Assembly (NCBI GenBank): GCA_937907645.1
Contig: CALCWV010000030.1
Location: forward strand, 1-11,591
Direction: 5' to 3'
Source: an uncultured Clostridia bacterium
GTDB lineage: Bacteria > Bacillota > Clostridia > Christensenellales > UBA1242
Length of the DNA stretch: 11,591 bases
Shown here: positions 1 to 5,697 of the stretch, piece by piece
How the letters are laid out: each line of letters starts with the position of its first letter
Position numbering within the stretch: position 1 is the first letter of the stretch
Translations under genes and position numbers: made by a program
Notes under the pieces: generated by a model
The model's database searches: none
The model's input: only the letters and a program-made list of their open reading frames with translations
Told to the model about the DNA's origin: nothing

Positions 1-39
1 ACCTATTACACTAGTTTTAGGAAGATTTAGAAAGAATTA

Positions 40-77
40 GACCGAGAGTTTAAAAATTGAACTCTCGGTCTTTTTTT
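40..77 (+). terminator. Rho-independent terminator at window edge
   Basis: An 11-bp perfect stem (40-50 with 60-70, gaccgagagtt / aactctcggtc) with a 9-nt loop is followed by seven T residues at 71-77. This is a classic intrinsic terminator for a plus-strand gene that lies upstream of the window. Bases 1-39 hold nothing recognisable. Confidence 0.88.
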
Positions 78-84
78 ATGCAAA

Positions 85-116
85 TTTACTACACTTTTTG
101 GAGCAGTTTACTACAC
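85..116. repeat. 10-bp direct repeat, 22-bp period
   Basis: The decamer tttactacac occurs perfectly at 85-94 and 107-116, so the copies are 22 bp (about two helical turns) apart. It sits between the terminator at 40-77 and the tRNA-Thr terminator, where no gene is visible. It could be a binding site or a relic of a repeat; nothing here decides. Confidence 0.4.
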
Positions 117-161
117 CTATTGTATTTTTAGCCTAAAATTTGGCAAAATTTTTTGCAAAAC

Positions 162-208
162 AAAAACCCCTTGAAATGCCCATAAAATAAGGGTTTTCAA
201 GGGTTTTT
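162..208 (-). terminator. Terminator of tRNA-Thr
   Basis: Reading the minus strand, a long stem (194-208 against 162-176, aaaaacccttgaaa-type arms with one bulged base) lies 6 nt after the tRNA end. The descending arm ends in a T-rich run. Placement directly downstream of tRNA-Thr supports an intrinsic terminator. Confidence 0.75.
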
Positions 209-213
209 GATAA

Positions 214-288
214 TGGAGCTGGTGACGGGAATCGGACCCGTGACCCCCACCTTACCAAGGTGGTGCTCTACCGCTGAGCCACACCAGC
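214..288 (-). tRNA. tRNA-Thr (anticodon GGT)
   Basis: A full cloverleaf can be drawn on the minus strand: acceptor stem GCTGGTG / CACCAGC, D arm GCTC-AGCGGTA-GAGC, anticodon stem CCACC / GGTGG around loop TTGGTAA, and T arm ACGGG-TCCGATT-CCCGT. The anticodon GGT (plus-strand 254-256) reads the threonine codons ACC and ACU. The discriminator base is U and CCA is encoded (plus-strand 214-216). Length is 75 nt with CCA. It stands alone with its own terminator. Confidence 0.97.
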
Positions 289-329
289 AGATGCTGTTTT
301 TTGATTGAATTTTGCGGTGAAAATTAGTG

Positions 330-358
330 ATTAAAAAGTGCTATTTTTGTTTTACCAA
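330..358 (-). promoter_or_regulatory. Possible promoter of tRNA-Thr
   Basis: On the minus strand a TTGGTA -35 (353-358) and TTTAAT -10 (330-335) are separated by 17 bp and lie about 40 bp upstream of the tRNA. The match to consensus is moderate, so this is tentative. Confidence 0.4.
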
Positions 359-405
359 GGCAAAAAGCAGCTTTTTAGCCAAGAAATTTCATCGCAAGCA
401 AACAT

Positions 406-434
406 TTGACAAGAGTTTTTTTATAATGTAAAAT
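406..434 (+). promoter_or_regulatory. Promoter of the FakA-middle-domain gene
   Basis: A perfect TTGACA -35 at 406-411 and TAAAAT -10 at 429-434 are separated by exactly 17 bp. The predicted start near 441 gives a leader of about 158 nt before the gene at 599. Bases 289-405, between tRNA-Thr and this promoter, show no coding potential. Confidence 0.8.
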
Positions 435-440
435 ATAATT

Positions 441-598
441 AGATAGTTTGAGCTAAGTGATGCGAGGCTTTGTGATCATACGAGTATGTGCTTTTAGCCT
501 TAGAAGAATATTGATTTAAAGTAAATTTTTTTAGAAAATTTAAAGCAAAATATTTAGCCCAAATAGTGTAAGAGAAAATATAAAGGAGATAATTAAAA
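441..598 (+). promoter_or_regulatory. Long 5' leader with small hairpin and possible 19-codon uORF
   Basis: The leader between the promoter and the start at 599 is about 158 nt. It can form a weak stem (AGGCT 465-469 with AGCCT 496-500, and an inner CATA/TATG at 477-480 and 485-488). An ATG at 460 opens a 19-codon frame ending in TAA at 517-519, but I see no ribosome binding site for it. The ribosome binding site of the main gene is AAAGGAG at 582-588. I recognise no known riboswitch class. Confidence 0.35.
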
Positions 599-865
599 AT
601 GGATGAAGATGAAGAACTTAACTATCGTTATGACACACAACTTTTGATTGACGGGAAAGATTTGGACGATGAGATAATTAAAGATTATTTCAATACAAAT
701 TTCGTTGGAGACTGTTTGCTCGTTGTTGGAGACAGTGAGCTTATTAAAATTCACTATCATACGAATGAGCCTTGGAAAGTGCTTGAATATTGTTCAACTT
801 TGGGTGAAATTTATGACATTGTTATCGAAGATATGTTCCGACAAGTAAAAGGTCTTAAAGGATAA
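599..865 (+). CDS. Stand-alone FakA/YloV middle-domain-like protein
   Basis: The 88-residue protein resembles the segment that follows the DhaL kinase domain in FakA (YloV) proteins, which phosphorylate fatty acids bound to FakB/DegV partners. Seen here: GDCLLVVGD at residues 37-45, KIHYHTNEP at 50-58, then VLEY, GEI and an EDMFRQ ending, matching the family pattern of GDS-VVVGD, K-HVHTNDP and ENMREQ. The N-terminus is very acidic. The kinase domain and the C-terminal domain are absent, so it cannot be a kinase alone. An AAAGGAG site lies 10 nt before the ATG, and promoter and terminator frame it as a single-gene unit. From memory, similar small proteins exist in other Clostridia; their role is not known to me. 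The domain match is fairly sure, the function is not. Confidence 0.75.
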   Translation: MDEDEELNYRYDTQLLIDGKDLDDEIIKDYFNTNFVGDCLLVVGDSELIKIHYHTNEPWKVLEYCSTLGEIYDIVIEDMFRQVKGLKG

Positions 866-906
866 ACTAGTTTGTCTGCAAAATAAATTAGTTAATAAAC
901 GTTTTT

Positions 907-939
907 AAAACTCTTTCTAATTACAAGGGGGAGTTTTTT
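907..939 (+). terminator. Terminator after the 88-aa gene
   Basis: Arms AAAACTC (907-913) and GAGTTTT (931-937) form a stem that can be extended by G-U pairs, followed by T residues to 939. It lies 41 nt after the stop codon at 865. Confidence 0.6.
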
Positions 940-961
940 AAATTACTTCTGTGTATTCTTT

Positions 962-1150
962 GTGAGCAAGACCTATGCATTTGCTCAAATTGGCGTTTTA
1001 TTGGTTTATCCGTTCCTAAAATTATATAATGGCGAAAAAGGAAAAGCAAAATGGATGAAATGGTTTTTCTATATTTATTATCCGTTACATCTCATTATTG
1101 TCGGCATTATCCGTATTTGCGTTTATGGAAATATTGGCATTTTATTTTAA
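962..1150 (+). pseudogene. TraX-family protein, C-terminal remnant
   Basis: The frame encodes about 62 residues matching the C-terminal end of TraX-type multi-spanning membrane proteins (named after the F-pilin acetylase). Seen here: a hydrophobic helix, then LYNGEKGK at residues 21-28, then FFYIYYPLHL at 35-44 and a last hydrophobic segment. Family members are usually well over 200 residues, so most of the protein is missing. The frame opens only at 899, the upstream part overlaps the terminator at 907-939, and no ribosome binding site or good start precedes it. I read it as a gene remnant left by deletion. The family assignment rests on the YNG and FYxxYPxHL motifs. Confidence 0.65.
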
Positions 1151-1169
1151 GTATTCTGAATTAAGGCAG

Positions 1170-1216
1170 GCAAAAAGCGAAAGTGTTGGTAAACATGATA
1201 CACTTTCGCTTTTTGC
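1170..1216. terminator. Bidirectional terminator, perfect 17-bp stem
   Basis: GCAAAAAGCGAAAGTGT (1170-1186) is perfectly complementary to ACACTTTCGCTTTTTGC (1200-1216) with a 13-nt loop. Because the outer stem is an A-run facing a T-run, either strand ends in U residues. It sits between the TraX remnant (plus) and dapB (minus), so it probably ends transcription from both sides. Confidence 0.88.
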
Positions 1217-1260
1217 TATTATTTCTTCTTTTTCTACGAGTATAGATGAGTTTGGGTGCC

Positions 1261-1944
1261 TTACAGCTCTAAGATATTGTTGTACAGGCCAGCTGGCTTT
1301 GAGGAGAGTTTGTGGATAGATTTTAGTGCACCGTCCGCGAAAATTTTGCGAGAGTTTGCCCTGTGCGATATTTCCAGAATTTCATCGCCAAAGAAAAATT
1401 GGACCTTGTGATAACCTTTTTCATTTCCGACTCTAAAAGCAGAAGAAATGAAATTAATTCCCTCTGCCTCTAAGATTTTCTCAATTTCCTTAGCCGTGCC
1501 GCTTGGACTATCCAGTTTTTGCTTATGATGATATTCTGTAACAACAGCATCGGCTTGCGTGAGCCTAGGGCAGATATCTTTTAATATTTCATAAAGCAAG
1601 TTAACACCTAAACTTGTGTTTTTAGTTTGAAGGACCGGCACAAATTTAGAAAGTTCATTAAGATCTTTTTCATCTTCGCTTGATATAACCGTTGAAAATA
1701 GCCCATAAGGCACTTTTCTTTCCTTAGCTAAATTAAAGAGCTCCTTTCTAGATTTTGCCGTTGAGAAGTCTACAATCACATCAAAAGGAGGCAGCTTTTT
1801 TGGAAGAGAGTGAAAAGTTTTAAAACTACTATTTTTCTCATCTTTTGTATCTATTCCAAGAACAATTTTATCCTCTGTTTCCGCAACCGCGTTTGTAATT
1901 TCTCTGCCCATTTTGCCGAGCGAGCCCACAAGTAAAATCTTCAT
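1261..1944 (-). CDS. dapB: 4-hydroxy-tetrahydrodipicolinate reductase
   Basis: DapB reduces 4-hydroxy-tetrahydrodipicolinate with NAD(P)H in the diaminopimelate/lysine pathway in the cytoplasm. Seen here: the dinucleotide-binding loop GSLGKMG at residues 7-13, VDFS at 58-61, then the diagnostic active-site stretch E-YHHKQKLDSPSGTA with HH at 139-140, catalytic-type K143 and DSPSGT at 145-150. The C-terminal end (KPAGLYNN) is also typical. At 227 residues it is slightly shorter than the usual 240-270, with the shortening spread through the N-terminal fold; no key motif is lost. An AGGAG site lies about 8 nt before the ATG. It is divergent from asd, and the 113-bp gap (1945-2057) shows no promoter I would call. 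It looks functional. Confidence 0.95.
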   Translation of the reverse strand: MKILLVGSLGKMGREITNAVAETEDKIVLGIDTKDEKNSSFKTFHSLPKKLPPFDVIVDFSTAKSRKELFNLAKERKVPYGLFSTVISSEDEKDLNELSKFVPVLQTKNTSLGVNLLYEILKDICPRLTQADAVVTEYHHKQKLDSPSGTAKEIEKILEAEGINFISSAFRVGNEKGYHKVQFFFGDEILEISHRANSRKIFADGALKSIHKLSSKPAGLYNNILEL

Positions 1945-2057
1945 TTTGTTTCTCCTTTCTCGTTCTTTCTATGTTTTAGAAAGCTTAATTGTTAAGTTTT
2001 AGCGAAAAATTTTAGCAATCACGCTCAGAAATTCATATAGAATTTGTGAGGTGGAGC

Positions 2058-3026
2058 ATGAAGAAAAATATTGCTATCGTTGGTGCAACGGGAATTGTAG
2101 GGCGAACTGTTTTAAAAATTTTGAAGGAAAGAAAGCTTGATAAAAACAATTTCTATCTATTTGCAACAAAGAAAAATGAAGGAACGATTTTACATATTGG
2201 CCGAAAGAAATACAAGGTCAGAACTTTGGAAGAGGACGTCTTAAAGAATGAAAAGTTTGACTATGCGCTCTTTTGTACAAGAGAGGAAGTCTCAAAGTGT
2301 TTTGTTCCAAAATTTTTAGAACAAGGCACAAGAGTCATTGATTTTTCTTCGCTTTATAGGTCAAAATTTCCACTCATTGTTCCAGAAATAAATGGAGATG
2401 ACGCGAAAGGGAGCCTGATTTGCAATCCAAACTGTTCCACAGCAGCAGCCGTCATGGCCCTTTATGAAATTCATAAGAGACTGGGATTAAAAGAGATAGT
2501 CTATTCGACATGTCAGGCCGTAAGCGGTGCGGGTAAAGTAGCTATTGACGATATGAAGACTAAAAAGAGAAGCAAACTTAAATCTTTTAAGTATCCTATT
2601 TGCGATAATGTCATTCCACAAATTGGTTCAATTGATGAAAAGGGAAGCTCTACCGAGGAAAATAAAATGCTGTTTGAAACAAGGAAGATCTTGAACGACA
2701 AAGATATAAAAATCTGTGCAACGTGCGTGAGAATTCCGATAAAAGTTTGCCATAGCATTTCAATTCATTTTAAGACAAGAAAAGATACAGGTTTAGAAGA
2801 GATAAAGAAAATCTTACTTGAGACAAAAGGCGTTAAAGTCGTGGATAATGCTCCAGATTTTCCTATGCCATACTTTACAAAAGGGCAGGATGATGTCTTA
2901 GTTGGAAGAATAAGGGAAAGCTATGACAAAAACTCATTTGACATCTTCGTCTGTTCAGATAATCTTCGAAAAGGGGCGGCTCAAAACGGAGTGCAGATTT
3001 TAGAGCTGCTACTTAGCCGAAAATGA
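2058..3026 (+). CDS. asd: Aspartate-semialdehyde dehydrogenase
   Basis: Asd makes aspartate semialdehyde from aspartyl phosphate with NADPH, the branch point to diaminopimelate, lysine, threonine and methionine. With the start at 2058 the protein has 322 residues. Seen here: GATGIVG near the N-terminus, NPNCST with the catalytic cysteine at 126, CQAVSGAGK with Q153, and the RIPIKVCHS stretch giving R225 and H232. The common G before this His is C here. A GTG at 2046 is also open, but the ATG at 2058 is preferred because GAGGTGG (2048-2054) is its ribosome binding site and the protein then begins MKKNIAIVGATG as in the family. Its stop overlaps the lysC start (ATGA), so the two are translationally coupled. 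Confidence 0.95.
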   Translation: MKKNIAIVGATGIVGRTVLKILKERKLDKNNFYLFATKKNEGTILHIGRKKYKVRTLEEDVLKNEKFDYALFCTREEVSKCFVPKFLEQGTRVIDFSSLYRSKFPLIVPEINGDDAKGSLICNPNCSTAAAVMALYEIHKRLGLKEIVYSTCQAVSGAGKVAIDDMKTKKRSKLKSFKYPICDNVIPQIGSIDEKGSSTEENKMLFETRKILNDKDIKICATCVRIPIKVCHSISIHFKTRKDTGLEEIKKILLETKGVKVVDNAPDFPMPYFTKGQDDVLVGRIRESYDKNSFDIFVCSDNLRKGAAQNGVQILELLLSRK

Positions 3027-3973
3027 TAGTATGTAAATTCGGCGGCAGCTGCACGGCTCTGCCCGAGGCAATTAAAAACATAAAAGAACTTGCCCGTGAC
3101 ACGGACAGGAAGGGTTTTGTCTTTTCTGCAATAGGACGTGAGAGCAAAGAAGACAAAAAAGTCACAGACCTTTTAATTGCCTATTCAAACGGAGCCCAAA
3201 GTGCAAGGGAGAAAATCCTTGAAAAATATAAAAAGCTTCTTAAATTTACTGGCGTAAGAGTAAAAATAAAAAGCCGACTATGTGAAATTTTTAATGAATA
3301 TTTAAAAACAAAAGACAGAAGCAAACTTCTTTCTCGTGGCGAATTTTTAACGGCCTACATAATGTCAAAATATTTGAATATAAAATTTGTGCCCGCAGAG
3401 AAACTTCTGTTTTATAGTGGCGGAGCATTAGACTTTGATAAATCTAGAAGTAGAGCAAAATTTTATCTTAGTAAATATGGGCGAATAGTTGTGCCAGGAT
3501 TTTATGCCATAGAGAATGGGAAAATAAAACTGTTTTCACGTGGCGGAGGGGACGTTTCAGGTGCGCTTGTGTCTTATCTCCTAGATGCTGAGATTTATGA
3601 AAACTGGACAGATATTGAGGGAATTTTTGAAGTCAATCCTAGCGTTTTAAAATCTCGTCCAATAAAAACTTTGTCATACAATGATCTTAAACTTATGACA
3701 TCATTGGACGCAAAGGTTGTGCACGAGGAGTGTGCAAATATTTTGAGTGGCACCAATGTAAAACTCAATGTCAAGTCTATTTTTGCTCCTCAGAAAGAGG
3801 GGACACTAATTTCAAAAAATGATAAAAGTTCAAGTGGATATATTTGCTTTGCTCAAAATGATGACAGCGTAAAAATTTATCTATGTAAGAGCTTTAAGGA
3901 TTATATAATTTTTAATTCAACAAAAGAAAATTTTAAAGAGGAGATAAGAAATCTTTATTCGTTTTTAAAATAA
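3023..3973 (+). CDS. lysC: Aspartokinase, short form without full ACT pair
   Basis: Aspartokinase phosphorylates aspartate, the first step of the pathway. The 316-residue protein has KFGGS at residues 5-9, FSAIGR at 34-39, KVTDL at 46-50, SRGE at 104-107, FSRGGGD at 171-177 and ENWTDIEG at 193-200, all expected of the catalytic domain. That domain ends near residue 262. Usual aspartokinases have 400-450 residues with two ACT domains for feedback control; here only about 55 residues follow, ending in a natural TAA with a terminator after it. The tail could be a single reduced ACT-like unit or something else. The start overlaps the asd stop by 4 nt and has no good ribosome binding site of its own, so it depends on coupling. 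Catalytic function is likely; ordinary lysine/threonine feedback is doubtful (inference). Confidence 0.92.
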   Translation: MIVCKFGGSCTALPEAIKNIKELARDTDRKGFVFSAIGRESKEDKKVTDLLIAYSNGAQSAREKILEKYKKLLKFTGVRVKIKSRLCEIFNEYLKTKDRSKLLSRGEFLTAYIMSKYLNIKFVPAEKLLFYSGGALDFDKSRSRAKFYLSKYGRIVVPGFYAIENGKIKLFSRGGGDVSGALVSYLLDAEIYENWTDIEGIFEVNPSVLKSRPIKTLSYNDLKLMTSLDAKVVHEECANILSGTNVKLNVKSIFAPQKEGTLISKNDKSSSGYICFAQNDDSVKIYLCKSFKDYIIFNSTKENFKEEIRNLYSFLK

Positions 3974-4012
3974 AGTATTTTAAAATCTGTTCATATTGCG
4001 GGATTTTGAATA

Positions 4013-4043
4013 AAAAAAATAGAGCATTAAGCCCTATTTTTTT
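4013..4043. terminator. Bidirectional terminator between lysC and the DUF11 gene
   Basis: A-run plus TAG (4013-4022) pairs with CTA plus T-run (4034-4043); an inner GC/GC pair closes a 5-nt loop after one mismatch. It lies 39 nt after lysC and 13 nt after the stop of the minus-strand gene, so it serves convergent units. Confidence 0.8.
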
Positions 4044-4056
4044 AATTAAAGTAAGA

Positions 4057-4821
4057 TTAATCCACTTGAACTTTAAACTTAATAGTTATAGCTTTATCAA
4101 TGTCTAAGTCATCAAGGTTAAATCCTGTTTCTGGATTGTAATCTGCATGAGCGATATCGTCGACAGTTACACTTCCTTCCACAAACGTTGTGCCGTCAGG
4201 AATTGGATCTGTGAAGAATAGCTCCATGTTCTTGAGTTTTCCGCTATTAGAAATTGCAATTGTGTAAGTTAAGATATCTCCTGTCTTTACAGCTTTAGCG
4301 TCGGCGGTTTTTAGCAAAACAATCTCGTTTTCAAGAATCTCTAATTTAAGGTCGTTTGAGCTTAGCTCATACTGCTTGCTGTCAAGAGTAAATCCAATCG
4401 TTGTGCTGCAAGTCACATCACTAACTTCGGGATATTCTTCAATTTCTAAATCATAGGTTATCACCATTTCGCCGCCAAGAGCTCCGATTGTAACAGAAGG
4501 AGTGAACCCTGTTTCTATGTTGTAATTAGGATAATCGACAGTTCCTATCTTAACGCTTCCTTCTACGAAATTTGCACCATTACCGATCGTAGCGAACACG
4601 ACCATGTTGGAAATGTTTGTAGACATATTGTTGACAATAGTAGTTGTTAGTGTGATTTTCTATTTTGGGATAACCCAATTTTTTACAGCAGATTTTGTGA
4701 TTACGATGTCAGAATTAACATTGTCCGTTCTTAAAATATTGCTCTTGTTACTTACTTCAACTTGATTCCCTTCTTGATCTGTAATTTTTGACGTCAAGTG
4801 TGCCGTATTTAATACTGACAT
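4057..4821 (-). pseudogene. DUF11-repeat surface protein interrupted by in-frame TAG
   Basis: Read through one stop codon, this is a 254-codon protein with two DUF11-type (TIGR01451-like) beta-sandwich repeats, found in bacterial surface proteins. Repeat one starts near codon 41 (ITKSAVKNWVIP) and carries GANFVEGSVKIG; repeat two starts near codon 149 and carries TADAKAVKTGDILTYTI and GTTFVEGSV. A TAG at 4660-4662 (codon 54) falls inside the first strand, and the frame continues with KITLTTTIVNN, just as the family requires. An upstream Met at 4848 is possible, but the ATG at 4821 has GGAGG 5 nt before it and gives the usual MSVLNTAHLTS start. No signal peptide or sorting signal is visible. 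TAG is used as a real stop elsewhere (7302-7304), so this is most likely a nonsense mutation. Confidence 0.8.
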
Positions 4822-4889
4822 AACATCCTCCAATATCATTTTATTCATAGAAATTGCAACTGGTTAAAAGTGTTTGTAGCGAGGTGGAC

Positions 4890-5258
4890 TTAGTTTAGCT
4901 GCTGGAAGCTCACTCTCCATAAAATTTAAGTTTGATAATCTCCAGGAGAATATGAGATGTCCTGTAATTTTAGCAAAAATCATTCGATGTCCTGCCATGA
5001 AATTTTTGTAACTTGCGCGTCCCGAGTTCTTTTGCCTGAGTAAACCAAGAGCGGAGTTTCGGAGAGGACATATTCGCTGTTATCCTTTTTAAAAATTAAT
5101 GCATCATCTAAACTATTTTCACCAGACGAAAGTGGATTTAAGATGTATGCGTAGAGAAACCAGTCTTCCCCTTGAGTTCGTGAGTCGGTGACCTCTATCG
5201 CCCAGTCGGGATCTTGGCGAAAACTTCCTACGATATGAACTATGAGATGTTGCTGTGT
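4890..5258 (-). pseudogene. Surface beta-sandwich protein, decayed C-terminal fragment
   Basis: One minus-strand frame reads from 5258 to a final TAA at 4890-4892, passing an in-frame TGA (4980-4982) and TAA (4926-4928). The peptide has the order GSFRQDPDWAIEVTDSR, WFLYAYILNPLSS, DDALIFK, TPLLVYSG, ISWQDIE-stop-FLLKLQ, YSPGDYQT-stop-ILWRVS. This resembles the C-terminal, WxL-like beta-sandwich domain of large extracellular proteins of Firmicutes (DSR, W-L-A, PL, DAL, VYSG, I-W, LLK, W-L spacing), in which W commonly stands where the TGA is. The N-terminal part is gone: the frame is closed by TAA at 5259-5261, next to the tRNA-Ser terminator. No start or ribosome binding site is seen. Family naming is from memory of the pattern. 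Confidence 0.6.
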
Positions 5259-5299
5259 TTATTTCATTCGCAAATCAATTTCCTTTTAGCAAATCCGTT

Positions 5300-5349
5300 G
5301 AAATATCATTCACTAAGTGAATATCTTCTCCGCTTACGGAAATATCATT
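5300..5349. repeat. 11-bp direct repeat flanking a 15-bp palindrome
   Basis: GAAATATCATT occurs at 5300-5310 and 5339-5349. The first copy runs into the palindrome ATTCACT-A-AGTGAAT (5308-5322). The stretch lies between the broken surface gene and the tRNA-Ser terminator and has no coding role that I can see. It may be debris of a small element or chance. Confidence 0.3.
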
Positions 5350-5350
5350 G

Positions 5351-5385
5351 CAAAAGAAAAAAAGCCTTACAGCTTTTTTCTTTTG
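5351..5385 (-). terminator. Terminator of tRNA-Ser
   Basis: On the minus strand CAAAAGAAAAAAGC (5372-5385) pairs with GCTTTTTTTCTTTTG (5351-5365; one unpaired T) around a short loop, 2 nt after the tRNA CCA end. The U-rich descending arm fits an intrinsic terminator. Confidence 0.78.
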
Positions 5386-5387
5386 AT

Positions 5388-5477
5388 TGGCGGAGGCTTA
5401 GGGATTCGAACCCCAGGTACCCGCAAGGGTACAACGGTTTTCAAGACCGCCGCTTTCGACCGCTCAGCCAAACCTCC
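5388..5477 (-). tRNA. tRNA-Ser (anticodon TGA)
   Basis: A 90-nt class II tRNA on the minus strand. The acceptor GGAGGTT pairs with AGCCTCC, the discriminator is G as usual for serine, and CCA is encoded (plus-strand 5388-5390). The anticodon loop CTTGAAA holds TGA (plus-strand 5441-5443), reading UCA-type serine codons. A long variable arm (TACCC / GGGTA) is present, as expected for tRNA-Ser. It has its own promoter and terminator. Confidence 0.97.
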
Positions 5478-5498
5478 ATATTCTTTGGGAACATTGAC

Positions 5499-5527
5499 AT
5501 TATACTAGATTATTCATTTTTTTTCAA
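5499..5527 (-). promoter_or_regulatory. Promoter of tRNA-Ser
   Basis: On the minus strand TTGAAA (5522-5527) and a perfect TATAAT (5499-5504) are spaced by 17 bp, with the predicted start about 15 nt before the tRNA 5' end. Confidence 0.88.
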
Positions 5528-5673
5528 GTGTTTTTAATCAATTTTTCAAACTTTTTTCTAATAACTTTTTTTTAAACGAGAAGTGAAATGAAAAAGGTTT
5601 GTAAATTTTATTAATGATTAGTATCTCAAAATTAGATACAATAAAAAAAGCTTGCATATATCAAGAAATAAGA

Positions 5674-5697
5674 AAAGAGCATAATTTTATGCTCTTT
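5674..5697 (-). terminator. Terminator after the short-chain dehydrogenase
   Basis: AAAGAGCAT (minus strand 5689-5697) pairs with ATGCTCTTT (5674-5682) around a 6-nt loop, followed by TCTTATTTC. It overlaps the stop codon of the dehydrogenase gene by 2 nt. The T-run is short, so efficiency is uncertain. Confidence 0.65.

Noticed and set aside
1098..1319. 73-codon plus-strand frame
   Set aside because: It overlaps the TraX remnant in another frame, runs through the perfect terminator stem at 1170-1216 and into the end of dapB on the other strand; not a gene.
2513..2758. 81-codon minus-strand frame inside asd
   Set aside because: Antisense shadow of a gene with clear catalytic motifs; no start signals.
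5214..5537. Plus-strand frames of 107 and 63 codons over 5214-5537
   Set aside because: They run across tRNA-Ser on the opposite strand; the RDSNPRYPQGYNG-like peptide is the well-known false translation of a tRNA-Ser gene.
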